A stretch of DNA of 64,000 nucleotides, taken from the NCBI RefSeq assembly GCF_030285665.1, contig NZ_CP127295.1:2294001-2358000 (forward strand), written 5' to 3'. Shown piece after piece: positions 24,781 to 35,325 of this stretch. The notes under the pieces are model-generated. The model ran no database searches and was not told the origin of the DNA. It saw nothing but the letters and a program-made list of their open reading frames with translations. The position numbers were made by a program, and so were the translations under genes. The stretch comes from Amycolatopsis mongoliensis. GTDB lineage: Bacteria > Actinomycetota > Actinomycetes > Mycobacteriales > Pseudonocardiaceae. Each line of letters opens with the position of its first letter. The first letter of the stretch is position 1.

Positions 24781-26013
24781 GTGAGCCGCGTCGAGCGTTT
24801 TGACAGACGCCTCGAGAACCTGGTGGGGAACACTTTCGCGCGCATGTTCGGTGGCAACGTCGTCACGCAGGAAGTGGCGATCGCCCTGGAGCGGGAGAGT
24901 GAGGAGAACGTTCGTGAGCTGGCAGGCGGTCGGCAGCTCGCCCCCAATCACTACATCGTGTCCCTGGGGGCGGCTGACCACGAGCGCATGGCCGGTGACG
25001 AGCAACGCGTCACTCAGGTGCTGGCCAAGGCGGTGGCGGAACACCTCGCCGCCGAGGGCCTCGACACCTATGGTGACGTCGTCGTATCACTCGAGCGCAA
25101 CGAGGCGCTGCATACTGGACAGTTCAAGACCCGTTCGTCCGTCGATCCCGACGCCCGCCCCTCAGGCGCCGGTTCACCGCGGCCGGCACGACCCAGCAAC
25201 GCAGGAGACCCAGCAATGAGCCAGCCCCCCGGCTACGGCCAATACGACCAGGGTGACCCGTACGGCCAGCAGGGCCAGTACGGCTACGGACAGCAGGGTG
25301 GCCAGCAGCCCGGGTACGACCAGGGTTACGGCCAGGCTCAGCAGCCCGGGTACGACCAAGGTGGCTACGGCCAGCCCCAGGGCGGTGGCTACGACCAGGG
25401 CGGCTACCAGCAGGGTGGTTACGACCAGGGCGGCTACGCCCAGCCCCAGCAGGGCGGCTACGACCAGGGTTACGGCCAGGCCCAGCAGCCCGGGTACGAC
25501 CAGGGCGGCTACGCCCAGCCCCAGCAGGGCGGCTACGACCAGGGCGGCTACCAGCAGGGCGGCTACGACCAGTACGCCGGCCAGCAGCAGCCCGGGTACG
25601 ACCAGTACGGCGGCCAGCAGCAGGGCGGCTACGACCAGTACGGGCAGCAGGCGTACGCCCAGCCGGGCGCCGACCCGTACGCCCAGCAGCAGGGCGGCTA
25701 CGCCCCGCCCGCGCCGGGCCGCCAGCTCGCGGCGAGCCTGCAGCTGGACGACGGTTCCAACCGGACGTACTCGCTGAAGCAGGGCGGGAACGTCGTGGGC
25801 CGCGGCCAGGACGCGGACTTCCGGCTGCCGGACACCGGCGTCTCGCGCCGGCACCTGGAGATCACCTGGGACGGCCAGAGCGCGACGCTCGCCGACATCG
25901 GCTCGACCAACGGAACGACCGTGAACGGCACTCCGGTCCAGACCTGGCAGCTCGCGGACGGCGACGTCATCCGGGTGGGGCATTCCTCCCTCGTGTTCCG
26001 TACGCAGGGCTGA
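24781..26013 (+). CDS. fhaA: FhaA-like FHA-domain protein with DUF3662 domain
   Basis: A 410-residue cytoplasmic signalling protein. The N-terminal DUF3662 domain (about 1-118) starts with RVERFDRRLENLVGNTFARMFGG. A long Gln/Gly/Tyr-rich region (about 150-315) consists of GYDQGGY-type repeats, and the C-terminal FHA domain (about 325-408) carries GRGQDADFRL, VSRRHLEI and IGSTNGTTVNG, which bind phosphothreonine. In mycobacteria FhaA is phosphorylated by PknA/PknB and binds MviN to restrain peptidoglycan synthesis. GTG start with GAGGAGG eight bases upstream. First gene of the fhaA-to-pknB cluster. A TAGGAT at 24738-24743 could be the -10 box. Confidence 0.95.
   Translation: MSRVERFDRRLENLVGNTFARMFGGNVVTQEVAIALERESEENVRELAGGRQLAPNHYIVSLGAADHERMAGDEQRVTQVLAKAVAEHLAAEGLDTYGDVVVSLERNEALHTGQFKTRSSVDPDARPSGAGSPRPARPSNAGDPAMSQPPGYGQYDQGDPYGQQGQYGYGQQGGQQPGYDQGYGQAQQPGYDQGGYGQPQGGGYDQGGYQQGGYDQGGYAQPQQGGYDQGYGQAQQPGYDQGGYAQPQQGGYDQGGYQQGGYDQYAGQQQPGYDQYGGQQQGGYDQYGQQAYAQPGADPYAQQQGGYAPPAPGRQLAASLQLDDGSNRTYSLKQGGNVVGRGQDADFRLPDTGVSRRHLEITWDGQSATLADIGSTNGTTVNGTPVQTWQLADGDVIRVGHSSLVFRTQG
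25231..25700 (+). repeat. In-frame GYDQ-type tandem repeats inside fhaA
   Basis: Roughly 470 bases encode about 15 imperfect copies of GYDQGGY/GYGQ/GYAQPQQ-type units. DNA identity between units is high (GGCTACGACCAGGGCGGCTA recurs). The encoded segment is prion-like low complexity, rich in Tyr, Gln and Gly with few charges. Repeat number is probably variable between strains. Confidence 0.9.
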
Positions 26014-26113
26014 CTGGGGGCACGGAATACTGTTCCCGCAGAATTGACGTGCGGGGGGACCGCGGCGTACCCGCGCCGCGGCTGCACGGACGAGTCGGGA
26101 GCGGACACACCAA

Positions 26114-26575
26114 GTGCCAGAGCTGGTCGTACAACTCACCAGGGTGGGCTTCCTCGTGCTGCTCTGGCTCTTCGTGTTCGCCGCGCTCAGAGTCGTGCGC
26201 TCGGACCTCTACGCGGCTTCCGGCATGCGGGTCCAGGTGCCGACCTTCGGCCGCAAGAAAGAAAAGAAGCCGCGCAACAGCAAGTCGCCGCAGCAGCTGC
26301 TGGTGACCCACGGTGCGCTGGCCGGAACCCGCATCGCGCTCGACGGACGGCCGATCCTGATCGGCCGTGCCGACGACTCCACGCTGGTGCTCGACGACGA
26401 CTACGCGTCGACCCGGCACGCCCGGATCGCCCAGCGCGGTGAGGACTGGTACGTGGAAGACCTGGGCTCGACGAACGGGACCTACCTGGACCGGGCTAAG
26501 GTCACTGCACCCCTCCGGGTCCCGCTCGGAGTCCCCATCCGGATCGGCAAGACGGTGATCGAGCTTCGCCCATGA
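26114..26575 (+). CDS. fhaB: FhaB/FipA-like membrane-anchored FHA protein
   Basis: A 153-residue protein with one N-terminal membrane helix (about 8-27, VGFLVLLWLFVFAALRVV), a basic linker (GRKKEKKPRNSK) and a C-terminal FHA domain with LIGRADDS, STRHARIAQ and LGSTNGTYLD. In mycobacteria the orthologue (FhaB/FipA) links phospho-signalling to the division machinery. GTG start. It overlaps pstP by 4 nt. The gap to fhaA is 100 bp. Confidence 0.94.
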   Translation: MPELVVQLTRVGFLVLLWLFVFAALRVVRSDLYAASGMRVQVPTFGRKKEKKPRNSKSPQQLLVTHGALAGTRIALDGRPILIGRADDSTLVLDDDYASTRHARIAQRGEDWYVEDLGSTNGTYLDRAKVTAPLRVPLGVPIRIGKTVIELRP

Positions 26576-27969
26576 CTCTCGTCCTCCGCTACGCAGCCCG
26601 CAGCGACCGGGGCCTGGTGCGTTCGAGCAACCAGGACTCCGTGTACGCCGGCCCTCGCCTGCTCGCGCTCGCCGACGGTATGGGTGGCCACGCGGCGGGT
26701 GAGGTGGCCAGCAAGGTCGTCATCGCCTCGCTCGCCCCCCTCGACGACGACGAACCCCGCGACGACCTGCTCGCCCAGCTGCGCGAGGCGGTGGCGAACG
26801 GCAACGCCGCGATCGCCGAGCTCGTCTCGCAGGACCCGGACCTGGACGGCATGGGCACGACGCTCACCGCCGTGCTGTTCGCCGGCACCCGGCTGGGGCT
26901 GGTGCACGTCGGCGACTCGCGCGCCTACCTGCTGCGAGGCGGTCAGTTCGCGCAGATCACGCGCGACGACAGCTTCGTCAACGAACTGCTCGAACAAGGC
27001 CGGATCACGCCCGAAGAGGCGGCGGTGCACCCGCAGCGGTCGCTGCTGCTGAAGGCGCTCACCGGGCACGAGGTCGAGCCGAGCCTGACCGTGCGCGAAG
27101 CCCGCCCCGGCGACCGGTACCTGATCTGCTCGGACGGCCTCTCCGGCATGGTCAGCGACGAGACGCTGACCGAAGCCGTGCAGATCCCGGACCCGCAGCA
27201 GTGCGCGGACCGGATGATCGAGCTGGCGCTCAAGGGCGGCGGCACCGACAACGTCACGGTGATCATCGCCGACGTCGTCGACGTCGACTTCGGCGAGGAC
27301 GCGCCCATCGTGGGCGGCGCCGCCGGGGACGGCAGCGACGAGCTGCACCAGGGCGACTCGCCCGCGGCGCGGGCGAGGGCGCTGACCCAGCCGCCGCAGC
27401 AGCCGCGTCCGGAGCTGCCGCAGCCACGCGAAGACCCGAAGGCCAAGCGCCGGAAGCGGTTCCGCTGGCTCGCCGGCGCGCTGGTGGTGCTCGTGGTGCT
27501 CGCCGCGGCCGCCATCGCGACCCGGTACTTCGTCCTGAGTCAGTACTATGTCGGCGAAGGTGCGGACCAGGAGGTCGTGATCTACCGCGGCGTCCCCGGC
27601 AGCATCCTCGGCATCGACCTGCACACCTACGAGCAGGGCTCGTGCCCGCCCAACCAGGTGTGCACGGACAAGCTGCGCGTCAACCAGCTCCAGGAGGACG
27701 CGCGGCTGGCGGTGCAGAACGGCGTCAAGAAGGACAGCCTCGACGACGCGCGGAAGTACATCGACGACTTCCTGCAGCTGCACAAGCGCCTGAACAACTG
27801 CGCGCCGGCGGGCGGCCAGCCGTCCCCGACGCCGACACCCACGGCCACGCCGACGACCACTCCGTCGGCCCCGGCCGGCTCCACTGCTCCGTCGTCGGCG
27901 AACCAGCCAGCGGGGAGGGACTGCTCGACGCCGAGTTCGACGGCACCGACGACGGGAGGCGGTAACTGA
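26572..27969 (+). CDS. pstP: PstP-like PP2C Ser/Thr protein phosphatase
   Basis: A 465-residue membrane phosphatase. The PP2C domain (about 5-240) has metal-binding motifs SNQDS, ALADGMGGHAAGE, HVGDSRAYL, ICSDGLSGMVS and GGGTDNVTVI. A membrane helix lies at about 304-325 after a KRRKR stop-transfer-like patch. The extracytoplasmic part has two cysteines (SCPPNQVC) and ends in a Pro/Thr/Ser-rich tail. It dephosphorylates PknA, PknB and their targets. ATG overlaps the fhaB stop. Confidence 0.96.
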   Translation: MTLVLRYAARSDRGLVRSSNQDSVYAGPRLLALADGMGGHAAGEVASKVVIASLAPLDDDEPRDDLLAQLREAVANGNAAIAELVSQDPDLDGMGTTLTAVLFAGTRLGLVHVGDSRAYLLRGGQFAQITRDDSFVNELLEQGRITPEEAAVHPQRSLLLKALTGHEVEPSLTVREARPGDRYLICSDGLSGMVSDETLTEAVQIPDPQQCADRMIELALKGGGTDNVTVIIADVVDVDFGEDAPIVGGAAGDGSDELHQGDSPAARARALTQPPQQPRPELPQPREDPKAKRRKRFRWLAGALVVLVVLAAAAIATRYFVLSQYYVGEGADQEVVIYRGVPGSILGIDLHTYEQGSCPPNQVCTDKLRVNQLQEDARLAVQNGVKKDSLDDARKYIDDFLQLHKRLNNCAPAGGQPSPTPTPTATPTTTPSAPAGSTAPSSANQPAGRDCSTPSSTAPTTGGGN

Positions 27970-29456
27970 TGAGCCAGCCCGCCGCGCGCGCCGCCGAGCC
28001 GCTCGCCGCGCAGTTCCAGACGAACCCGCCGCGCGACGTCCCGACCCGCCGCAACACCGAGCTGGTGCTACTGGGGTTCGCCGCGTTCATCGTCACCATC
28101 GCCCTGGTGCTGGTGGAGGCGAACCAGGAGCAGCAGCTGACCTGGTCGATCGTCTGGCTCGGCCTCGCCTACCTCGCCATCTTCGCCGCGGCGCACCTGG
28201 CGGTGCGCAAGTGGGCGCCGTACGCGGACCCGGTGCTGCTCCCCTGCGTCGCCCTGCTGAACGGCATCGGCCTGGTGATGATCCACCGGATCGACCTGGC
28301 GCTGGCGGAGCGGGCCGCGCAGAACGGCAAGGACTACACCCCCGCCGTCACCGCGCAGGTGCTGTTCACGGTCATCTCGCTGGTGTTCTTCGTCGTCGTG
28401 CTGGTCGTCGTCAACGACCACCGCACGCTGACGCGCTACGGCTACACCGCGGGCCTGGTCGGGATCATCGCGCTGGCCCTGCCCGCGCTGCTGCCGTCGA
28501 GCCTGTCCGAGGTCAACGGCGCCAAGGTGTGGCTGAAGCTGCCGGGGTTTTCGATCCAGCCGGGCGAGTTCGCGAAGATCCTGCTGATGATCTTCTTCGC
28601 CTCGTTCCTGGTGTCGAAGCGCGATCTGTTCATGGTGGCGGGCAAGAAGTTCCTCGGCGTCGAGCTGCCGCGGGCCCGTGACCTGGGCCCGATCCTCATC
28701 GCCGCGATCGCCTGCATCGGCATCCTGGTGTTCGAGAAGGACCTCGGCACGTCGCTGCTGTTCTTCAGCGTCATCCTGATGATGCTGTACGTGGCGACCG
28801 AGCGGATCATCTGGGTCGTCCTCGGCCTCAGCTTCTTCGTCGGCGGCTGCGTGATCGCGTACAACCTCTTCACGCACGTCCAGCAGCGCGTCGCCAACTG
28901 GCTGGACCCGCTGGCCACCTACGACAAGCTCGGCGGCGGCTACCAGATCGCGCAGGGCCTGTTCGGGCTCGGCACCGGCGGCATCGGCGGCACCGGGCTC
29001 GGCGCCGGGCGTCCGGACATGGTCCCGGAGGCCAACACCGACTTCATCACCGCGGCGATCGGCGAAGAGCTCGGCTTCATCGGCCTGGCCGCCGTCCTCA
29101 TGCTGTACCTGCTGGTCGCGATGCGCGGCATGCGGAGCGCGCTCGCGGTGCGGGACACGTTCGGCAAGCTGCTCGGCGGCGGGCTGGCGTTCACCATGGT
29201 CATGCAGATCTTCGTCGTCGTCGGCGGGGTCACGAAACTCATCCCGGAGACCGGTATCACCGCTCCCTTCCTGTCGAAGGGTGGTTCGTCGCTGCTGGCG
29301 AACTACATCCTCGTCGCGCTGCTGCTCCGGGTCTCCGACGCGGCCCGGCGGCCCGCGGCCCGGCCGAAGCCGCAGCCCCAGCAGCAGGCGCCGATCGCCG
29401 AGGCGCACACCGTGCTCGTACAGCGCCCGCCGGCGGACGGGAGCGCCCAAGGATGA
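27969..29456 (+). CDS. rodA: RodA/FtsW-type SEDS peptidoglycan polymerase
   Basis: A 495-residue polytopic membrane protein of the SEDS family, with about ten to twelve helices. The motif GVELPRARDLGP and conserved KLPGFSIQPGEFAKI in the large-loop region, FEKDLGTSLLFF, and the C-terminal TDFITAAIGEELGFIG and FLSKGGSSLLANY are diagnostic. It polymerises lipid II into glycan strands together with the class B PBP encoded next. The ATG shares one base with the pstP stop and the 3' end overlaps pbpA by 4 nt. Confidence 0.96.
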   Translation: MSQPAARAAEPLAAQFQTNPPRDVPTRRNTELVLLGFAAFIVTIALVLVEANQEQQLTWSIVWLGLAYLAIFAAAHLAVRKWAPYADPVLLPCVALLNGIGLVMIHRIDLALAERAAQNGKDYTPAVTAQVLFTVISLVFFVVVLVVVNDHRTLTRYGYTAGLVGIIALALPALLPSSLSEVNGAKVWLKLPGFSIQPGEFAKILLMIFFASFLVSKRDLFMVAGKKFLGVELPRARDLGPILIAAIACIGILVFEKDLGTSLLFFSVILMMLYVATERIIWVVLGLSFFVGGCVIAYNLFTHVQQRVANWLDPLATYDKLGGGYQIAQGLFGLGTGGIGGTGLGAGRPDMVPEANTDFITAAIGEELGFIGLAAVLMLYLLVAMRGMRSALAVRDTFGKLLGGGLAFTMVMQIFVVVGGVTKLIPETGITAPFLSKGGSSLLANYILVALLLRVSDAARRPAARPKPQPQQQAPIAEAHTVLVQRPPADGSAQG

Positions 29457-30922
29457 ACACCCCGCTGCGCAAGGTCGGCATGGCGATGCTCGTCATGGTC
29501 GTCCTGCTGCTGGCGAACGCCACCTACATCCAGGTGGTGAAGGCCGACGACTACCGCACCGACTCGCGCAACGCGCGGGTCCTCTACGACGAGTTCGCCC
29601 GCCGCCGCGGCCAGATCGTTTCGCAGGCGAACGGCGAAGTGCTGGCGAAGGTCGACCCGTCGAACGACAAGTACAAGTACACGCGGTCCTACGTCGACGG
29701 CCCGATGTACGCCCCGGTCACCGGCTACTACTCGATCAACTACGGCTCCGGTGGCCTCGAGCGCTCCGAGGACGACGTCCTCAACGGCTCGGACCCGCGC
29801 CTGTTCGTGCGCCGGCTGTCGGACATGGTCACCGGCCGCGACCCCAGCGGCGGCAACGTCCGGCTGACCATCGACCCGGCCGTCCAGAAGGCCGCGTACG
29901 ACCTGATGACGCAGCGGAACTACACCGGCGCCGTCGTGGCGCTGGAGCCCAAGACCGGCCGGATCCTGGCGATGGTGTCGACGCCGTCGTACGACCCGAA
30001 CAAGCTGGCGTCGCACACGTCGAAGGCGCAGACCGACGCCTGGAACTCCTACGTCAAGGACCCGAAGAACCCGATGCTGAACCGGGCGATCTCGGAGACC
30101 TACCCGCCGGGGTCGACGTTCAAGCTGGTCACCGCGTCGGCCGTGCTCGAGGACGGCAAGGGCCCGGACACCCCGGTCAACCCGGCGCCGAACACGAAGC
30201 TGCCCGGCACGAGCGTCACGCTGGAGAACTACGCCGGCGAGGGCTGCCCGGGGACCACGTTCAAGGACGCGCTGGCACACTCCTGCAACGTGCCGTTCGC
30301 GGAGTTCGCCGGCCAGCTCGGTGCGGACAAGATGAAGAAGACCGCCGCGAACTTCGGCATCGGGCAGACCGACCTGACCGTGCCGATGAAGGTGGCGCCG
30401 TCCACGGTCGGCCCGCTCGACTCCCAGGGCGCGCTCTACCAAAGCGGTATCGGCCAGCGCGACGTCCGGCTGACCCCGCTGCAGGACTGCCTGCTCGCGG
30501 CCACCGTGGCGAACGGCGGGATGGCGATGAAGCCGCAGCTGGTGCAGTCGGTACTGGCGCCGGACCTGTCGACCATCGAGGACTACAGTCCCACCGAGCT
30601 CACCGGCACGGCGGCACTTTCGTCGTCGAACGCCGCGATCCTCAAGGACATGATGATCGCTTCCGAGGGCTTCACCAAGGGTGGCGGCAAGCGCGCGGAC
30701 ATCCAGATCGCGTCGAAGACCGGCACCGCCGAGCACGGCACGGACTCCAAAAACACCGCCCCGCACGCGTGGTACACCGCCTTCGCCCCGGCGAACGACC
30801 CGCAGATCGCGGTCGCCGTCATCGTCGAAGACGGCGGCAACCGCGGACTCGCGGCCACCGGCGGCTCGGTCGCCGCGGAGATCGGCCGCGCGGCGATCAA
30901 CGCCAAGCTCGGGGGTGGATAG
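29453..30922 (+). CDS. pbpA: Class B penicillin-binding protein PbpA (transpeptidase)
   Basis: A 489-residue bitopic membrane protein. The N-terminal helix is about 8-26 (VGMAMLVMVVLLLANATYIQV). The non-catalytic domain includes RNARVLYDEFARRRGQI. The transpeptidase domain has the active-site STFK in SETYPPGSTFKLVT (about 223), the SxN motif in AHSCNVPF and the KTG in IASKTGTAEHG. It cross-links peptidoglycan as RodA's partner. The overlap with rodA indicates coupled synthesis. Confidence 0.96.
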   Translation: MNTPLRKVGMAMLVMVVLLLANATYIQVVKADDYRTDSRNARVLYDEFARRRGQIVSQANGEVLAKVDPSNDKYKYTRSYVDGPMYAPVTGYYSINYGSGGLERSEDDVLNGSDPRLFVRRLSDMVTGRDPSGGNVRLTIDPAVQKAAYDLMTQRNYTGAVVALEPKTGRILAMVSTPSYDPNKLASHTSKAQTDAWNSYVKDPKNPMLNRAISETYPPGSTFKLVTASAVLEDGKGPDTPVNPAPNTKLPGTSVTLENYAGEGCPGTTFKDALAHSCNVPFAEFAGQLGADKMKKTAANFGIGQTDLTVPMKVAPSTVGPLDSQGALYQSGIGQRDVRLTPLQDCLLAATVANGGMAMKPQLVQSVLAPDLSTIEDYSPTELTGTAALSSSNAAILKDMMIASEGFTKGGGKRADIQIASKTGTAEHGTDSKNTAPHAWYTAFAPANDPQIAVAVIVEDGGNRGLAATGGSVAAEIGRAAINAKLGGG

Positions 30923-30925
30923 CGC

Positions 30926-32250
30926 ATGCTGTCCTCCGGTCAGCTGCTGGCCGAGCGGTACAAGCTGACGAACCGGATCGCCGTCGGCGGGATGGGCGAG
31001 GTCTGGCAGGCCAGCGACACCCGGCTGGACCGGACCGTGGCCGTCAAGATCCTCAAGGCCGAACTCTCCGGCGACGCCGAATTCCTCCACCGCTTCCGCA
31101 CCGAAGCGCGGATGACGGCGTCCCTGAACCACCCCGGCATCGCCGCGGTGCACGACTACGGCGAGACCATCTTCGACGGCGACCTCTCGATCGCCTACCT
31201 GGTGATGGAGCTCGTCGACGGTGATCCGCTGGCCGGGTTGCTGGCCAAGCACGGGCGGCTGTCGGCGGAGTTCACGCTCGACATGCTCGAGCAGGCGGGC
31301 AACGCGCTGCAGGCCGCGCACGAGCGGGGCCTGGTCCACCGGGACGTCAAGCCGGGCAACATCCTGGTGACGCCCGCGGGCCAGGTGAAGATCACCGACT
31401 TCGGGGTCGCGAAGGCTGCCGACGCGGCCCCGGTCACCCGGTCCGGCATGGTCATGGGCACCGCGCACTACATCGCGCCGGAGCAGGCGCTCGGGCACCC
31501 GGCCGAGCCGGCGTCCGACGTCTACTCGCTGGCGGTGTGCGGCTACGAATGCCTCGCCGGGCACCGGCCGTTCCTGTCCGAAAACGCCGTGACGGTCGCG
31601 ATGATGCACATCCGGGACATCGCACCGCCGCTGCCGCCGGACGTCCCGCCCGCCGCGCGCGCGGTGATCGAGGCGACGCTGGTGAAGGATCCGCGGCAGC
31701 GCTACAACAACGGCGGCGAGTTCGCGGCCGCCGTCGCCGCGGTCCGCGCCGGGTTGCCGCTGCCGACGCCGTCCGGGCTGGTCAACGCCACGTACTCGAC
31801 CGGTCAGCAGCCGGTGCAGCAACAGCCGGTGCAGCAGCCGGTCCCGCCGCAGCAACAGGTCCCGCCGCAGCAGCAGCACATGCCGGTCGGCCCGCCGTCG
31901 CCGGCGGTGAACCCGATGCCCGCCATCGGCCCGCCGTCCCGGCCCGTGATGCGTCCGGTCATGGTGCCGGTGACCCGGAAGAAGTCCCAGTGGGGCTGGT
32001 GGGCGCTCCTCGCGGCCATCCTGCTCGTTGTCCTGGTGGCCGGCATCGTCCTGGTCGCGAAGATGATCGGCAGCTCGAGTTCGCCACCGCACACCGGCCA
32101 GACGACGGGTCAGGTGGTCCCGGGCAGACAGCCGCCCGCGGAGGAGCCGCCCGCTACGAGCGTCTACCCGGCGGACACTCCCGGCACGACCGACGATGGC
32201 CAGCAAGGCATCATGACCACACCTTGGACGGAATGGAACGGCACCCAGAG

Positions 32251-32254
<4 letters not shown>
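30926..32254 (+). CDS. pknA: Serine/threonine protein kinase PknA
   Basis: A 442-residue transmembrane kinase. The kinase domain (about 11-272) has P-loop AVGGMGEVW, Lys41 in [17 protein letters not shown] in ITDFGVAK and the activation segment ending [11 protein letters not shown] Gln/Pro-rich juxtamembrane linker (about 290-350) precedes one membrane helix (about 355-377). The extracytoplasmic tail is short and lacks PASTA repeats, as in mycobacterial PknA. It starts 3 bp after pbpA and overlaps pknB by 4 nt. Known targets of the family are division and cell-wall proteins. Confidence 0.96.
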
Positions 32255-34212
<1,958 letters not shown>

Positions 34213-34222
34213 CGGACTCGAC

Positions 34223-34260
34223 GAAGAAGGCCCGCACGGTTCGCCGTGCGGGCCTTCTTC
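34223..34260. terminator. Bidirectional terminator after pknB
   Basis: A perfect 17-bp stem (GAAGAAGGCCCGCACGG with its complement) and TTCG tetraloop, with T-rich or A-rich ends on either strand. It serves pknB and the convergent EACC1-like gene. Confidence 0.9.
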
Positions 34261-34265
34261 GTTGT

Positions 34266-34583
34266 TCAGGCTTTGTCGAGAAATCCTTGGACGGCACCGA
34301 GAACCTGGTCGGCGTCACTCGCGGGACCGCAGTCGAGCTCCAGTTCCTCGGCCGCACCCGAGCGTTTGATCTTCAGCGAGACGCGGCCTTCCCGGTAGCG
34401 GCGCAGCCAGGCGAACAGGGAACGGCAGAAGACGCCGGCGGAGTTGCTGGTCACGCCGACCACGACGGCGTCGAACAGCTGGACGCGGCCGCGGAGCTCG
34501 TCCTCTCCGCGCAGCCAGGCGGCGAGCTCCCGGAGCTCGCCGTCGGAGTCTGGCCCGGTGATCGCGACGATCCCAGCCGTCAC
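34266..34583 (-). CDS. EACC1-like small protein (effector-associated constant component)
   Basis: A 105-residue alpha/beta protein. ELRELAAWLRGEDELRGRV followed by a variable stretch, a small-residue turn (SNSAGVFCRSLFAWLRR) and alternating strands VSLKIKR/EELELDC matches my recollection of the EACC1 domain. That domain is the shared component of many actinobacterial NTP-dependent conflict systems, where it accompanies proteolytic or signalling effectors. Here no effector gene is adjacent. The GTG at 34583 has AAAGGAGA upstream and is preferred over GTG at 34598. Its role here is unknown. Confidence 0.65.
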   Translation of the reverse strand: MTAGIVAITGPDSDGELRELAAWLRGEDELRGRVQLFDAVVVGVTSNSAGVFCRSLFAWLRRYREGRVSLKIKRSGAAEELELDCGPASDADQVLGAVQGFLDKA

Positions 34584-34683
34584 CCGGTCTCCTTTCACCC
34601 AGAATCGGAGAGGACCCGAACCTTAGTCGGCCGCGAGCACCCGCCGGTACCCTGCTGCAGAAATTGAAGATTGCAAATTGCAC

Positions 34684-35325
34684 TCAGGAACGGCGCTGCA
34701 CGAGCCGCGAAACGACGAGGAAGCTCGCGGCCAGCACCACCACCGACGTCACCACCGCCAGGACGAGCGGGCCGCCGACCGGTTCGTCGTCGGTCAGGGC
34801 GTGCAGCAGCGGGTGGACCAGCGGGATCTTCGCCAGCAGCACGACGATCAGCGTGACCACGGCGGCGAGCACCGTCCAGCCGATCCGCTGCACGAGCAGC
34901 CGCGAGCACGGCAGCGCGATCGCGACGCCCAGCAGCGCGCACGCGAAGTGGGCGAGCAGCCCGATGCCCAGCGCCGACGGCTGGACCTTGAACGACTTGA
35001 TCGCCGACCACACCTCGGTGATCACGGTGAGGACCGCGGAGCAGGTCAGCACGGTGAAGATCGCACCGGTGATCATCCGCCGCCACTGCCGGGCGTGGCT
35101 CAGGGTGACCAGCCGCTGCACCGGGTCCTCGATGTCGAGCAGCGCGATCGTCAGCCAGCACGAGACGACGAGCAGTCCGCCGGCGCTCACGCCGAACAGC
35201 GGCAGCGGCGGCGAGTTCGGGTCGGCGTAGAGGATCACGCACAGCGCGAGGTAGGCCAGCAGCGCCGGCAGGTACCGCTGCGAATGCCCGAGCAGCGCCA
35301 AGTAGTAGCGGGTCAGGGCGAACAC
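34684..35325 (-). CDS. Polytopic membrane protein, probable ABC-exporter membrane subunit
   Basis: A 213-residue hydrophobic protein with about six membrane helices (YLPALLAYLALCVILY, LFGVSAGGLLVVSCWLTIALLD, ITGAIFTVLTCSAVLTVI, LGIGLLAHFACALLGVAIALP, LAAVVTLIVVLLAKIPL, LVLAVVTSVVVLAASFLVV). I do not recognise a named family. It overlaps the upstream ABC ATPase gene by 13 nt, and GGAGGT precedes the GTG start by six bases, so the two very likely form one transporter with unknown cargo. Confidence 0.78.
   Translation of the reverse strand: MFALTRYYLALLGHSQRYLPALLAYLALCVILYADPNSPPLPLFGVSAGGLLVVSCWLTIALLDIEDPVQRLVTLSHARQWRRMITGAIFTVLTCSAVLTVITEVWSAIKSFKVQPSALGIGLLAHFACALLGVAIALPCSRLLVQRIGWTVLAAVVTLIVVLLAKIPLVHPLLHALTDDEPVGGPLVLAVVTSVVVLAASFLVVSRLVQRRS

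Noticed and set aside
25231..25700. Regular repeats that could suggest a CRISPR array
   Set aside because: The units are contiguous, in frame with fhaA and encode GYDQ-type peptides; there are no unique spacers. No CRISPR array or cas gene was seen in the window.
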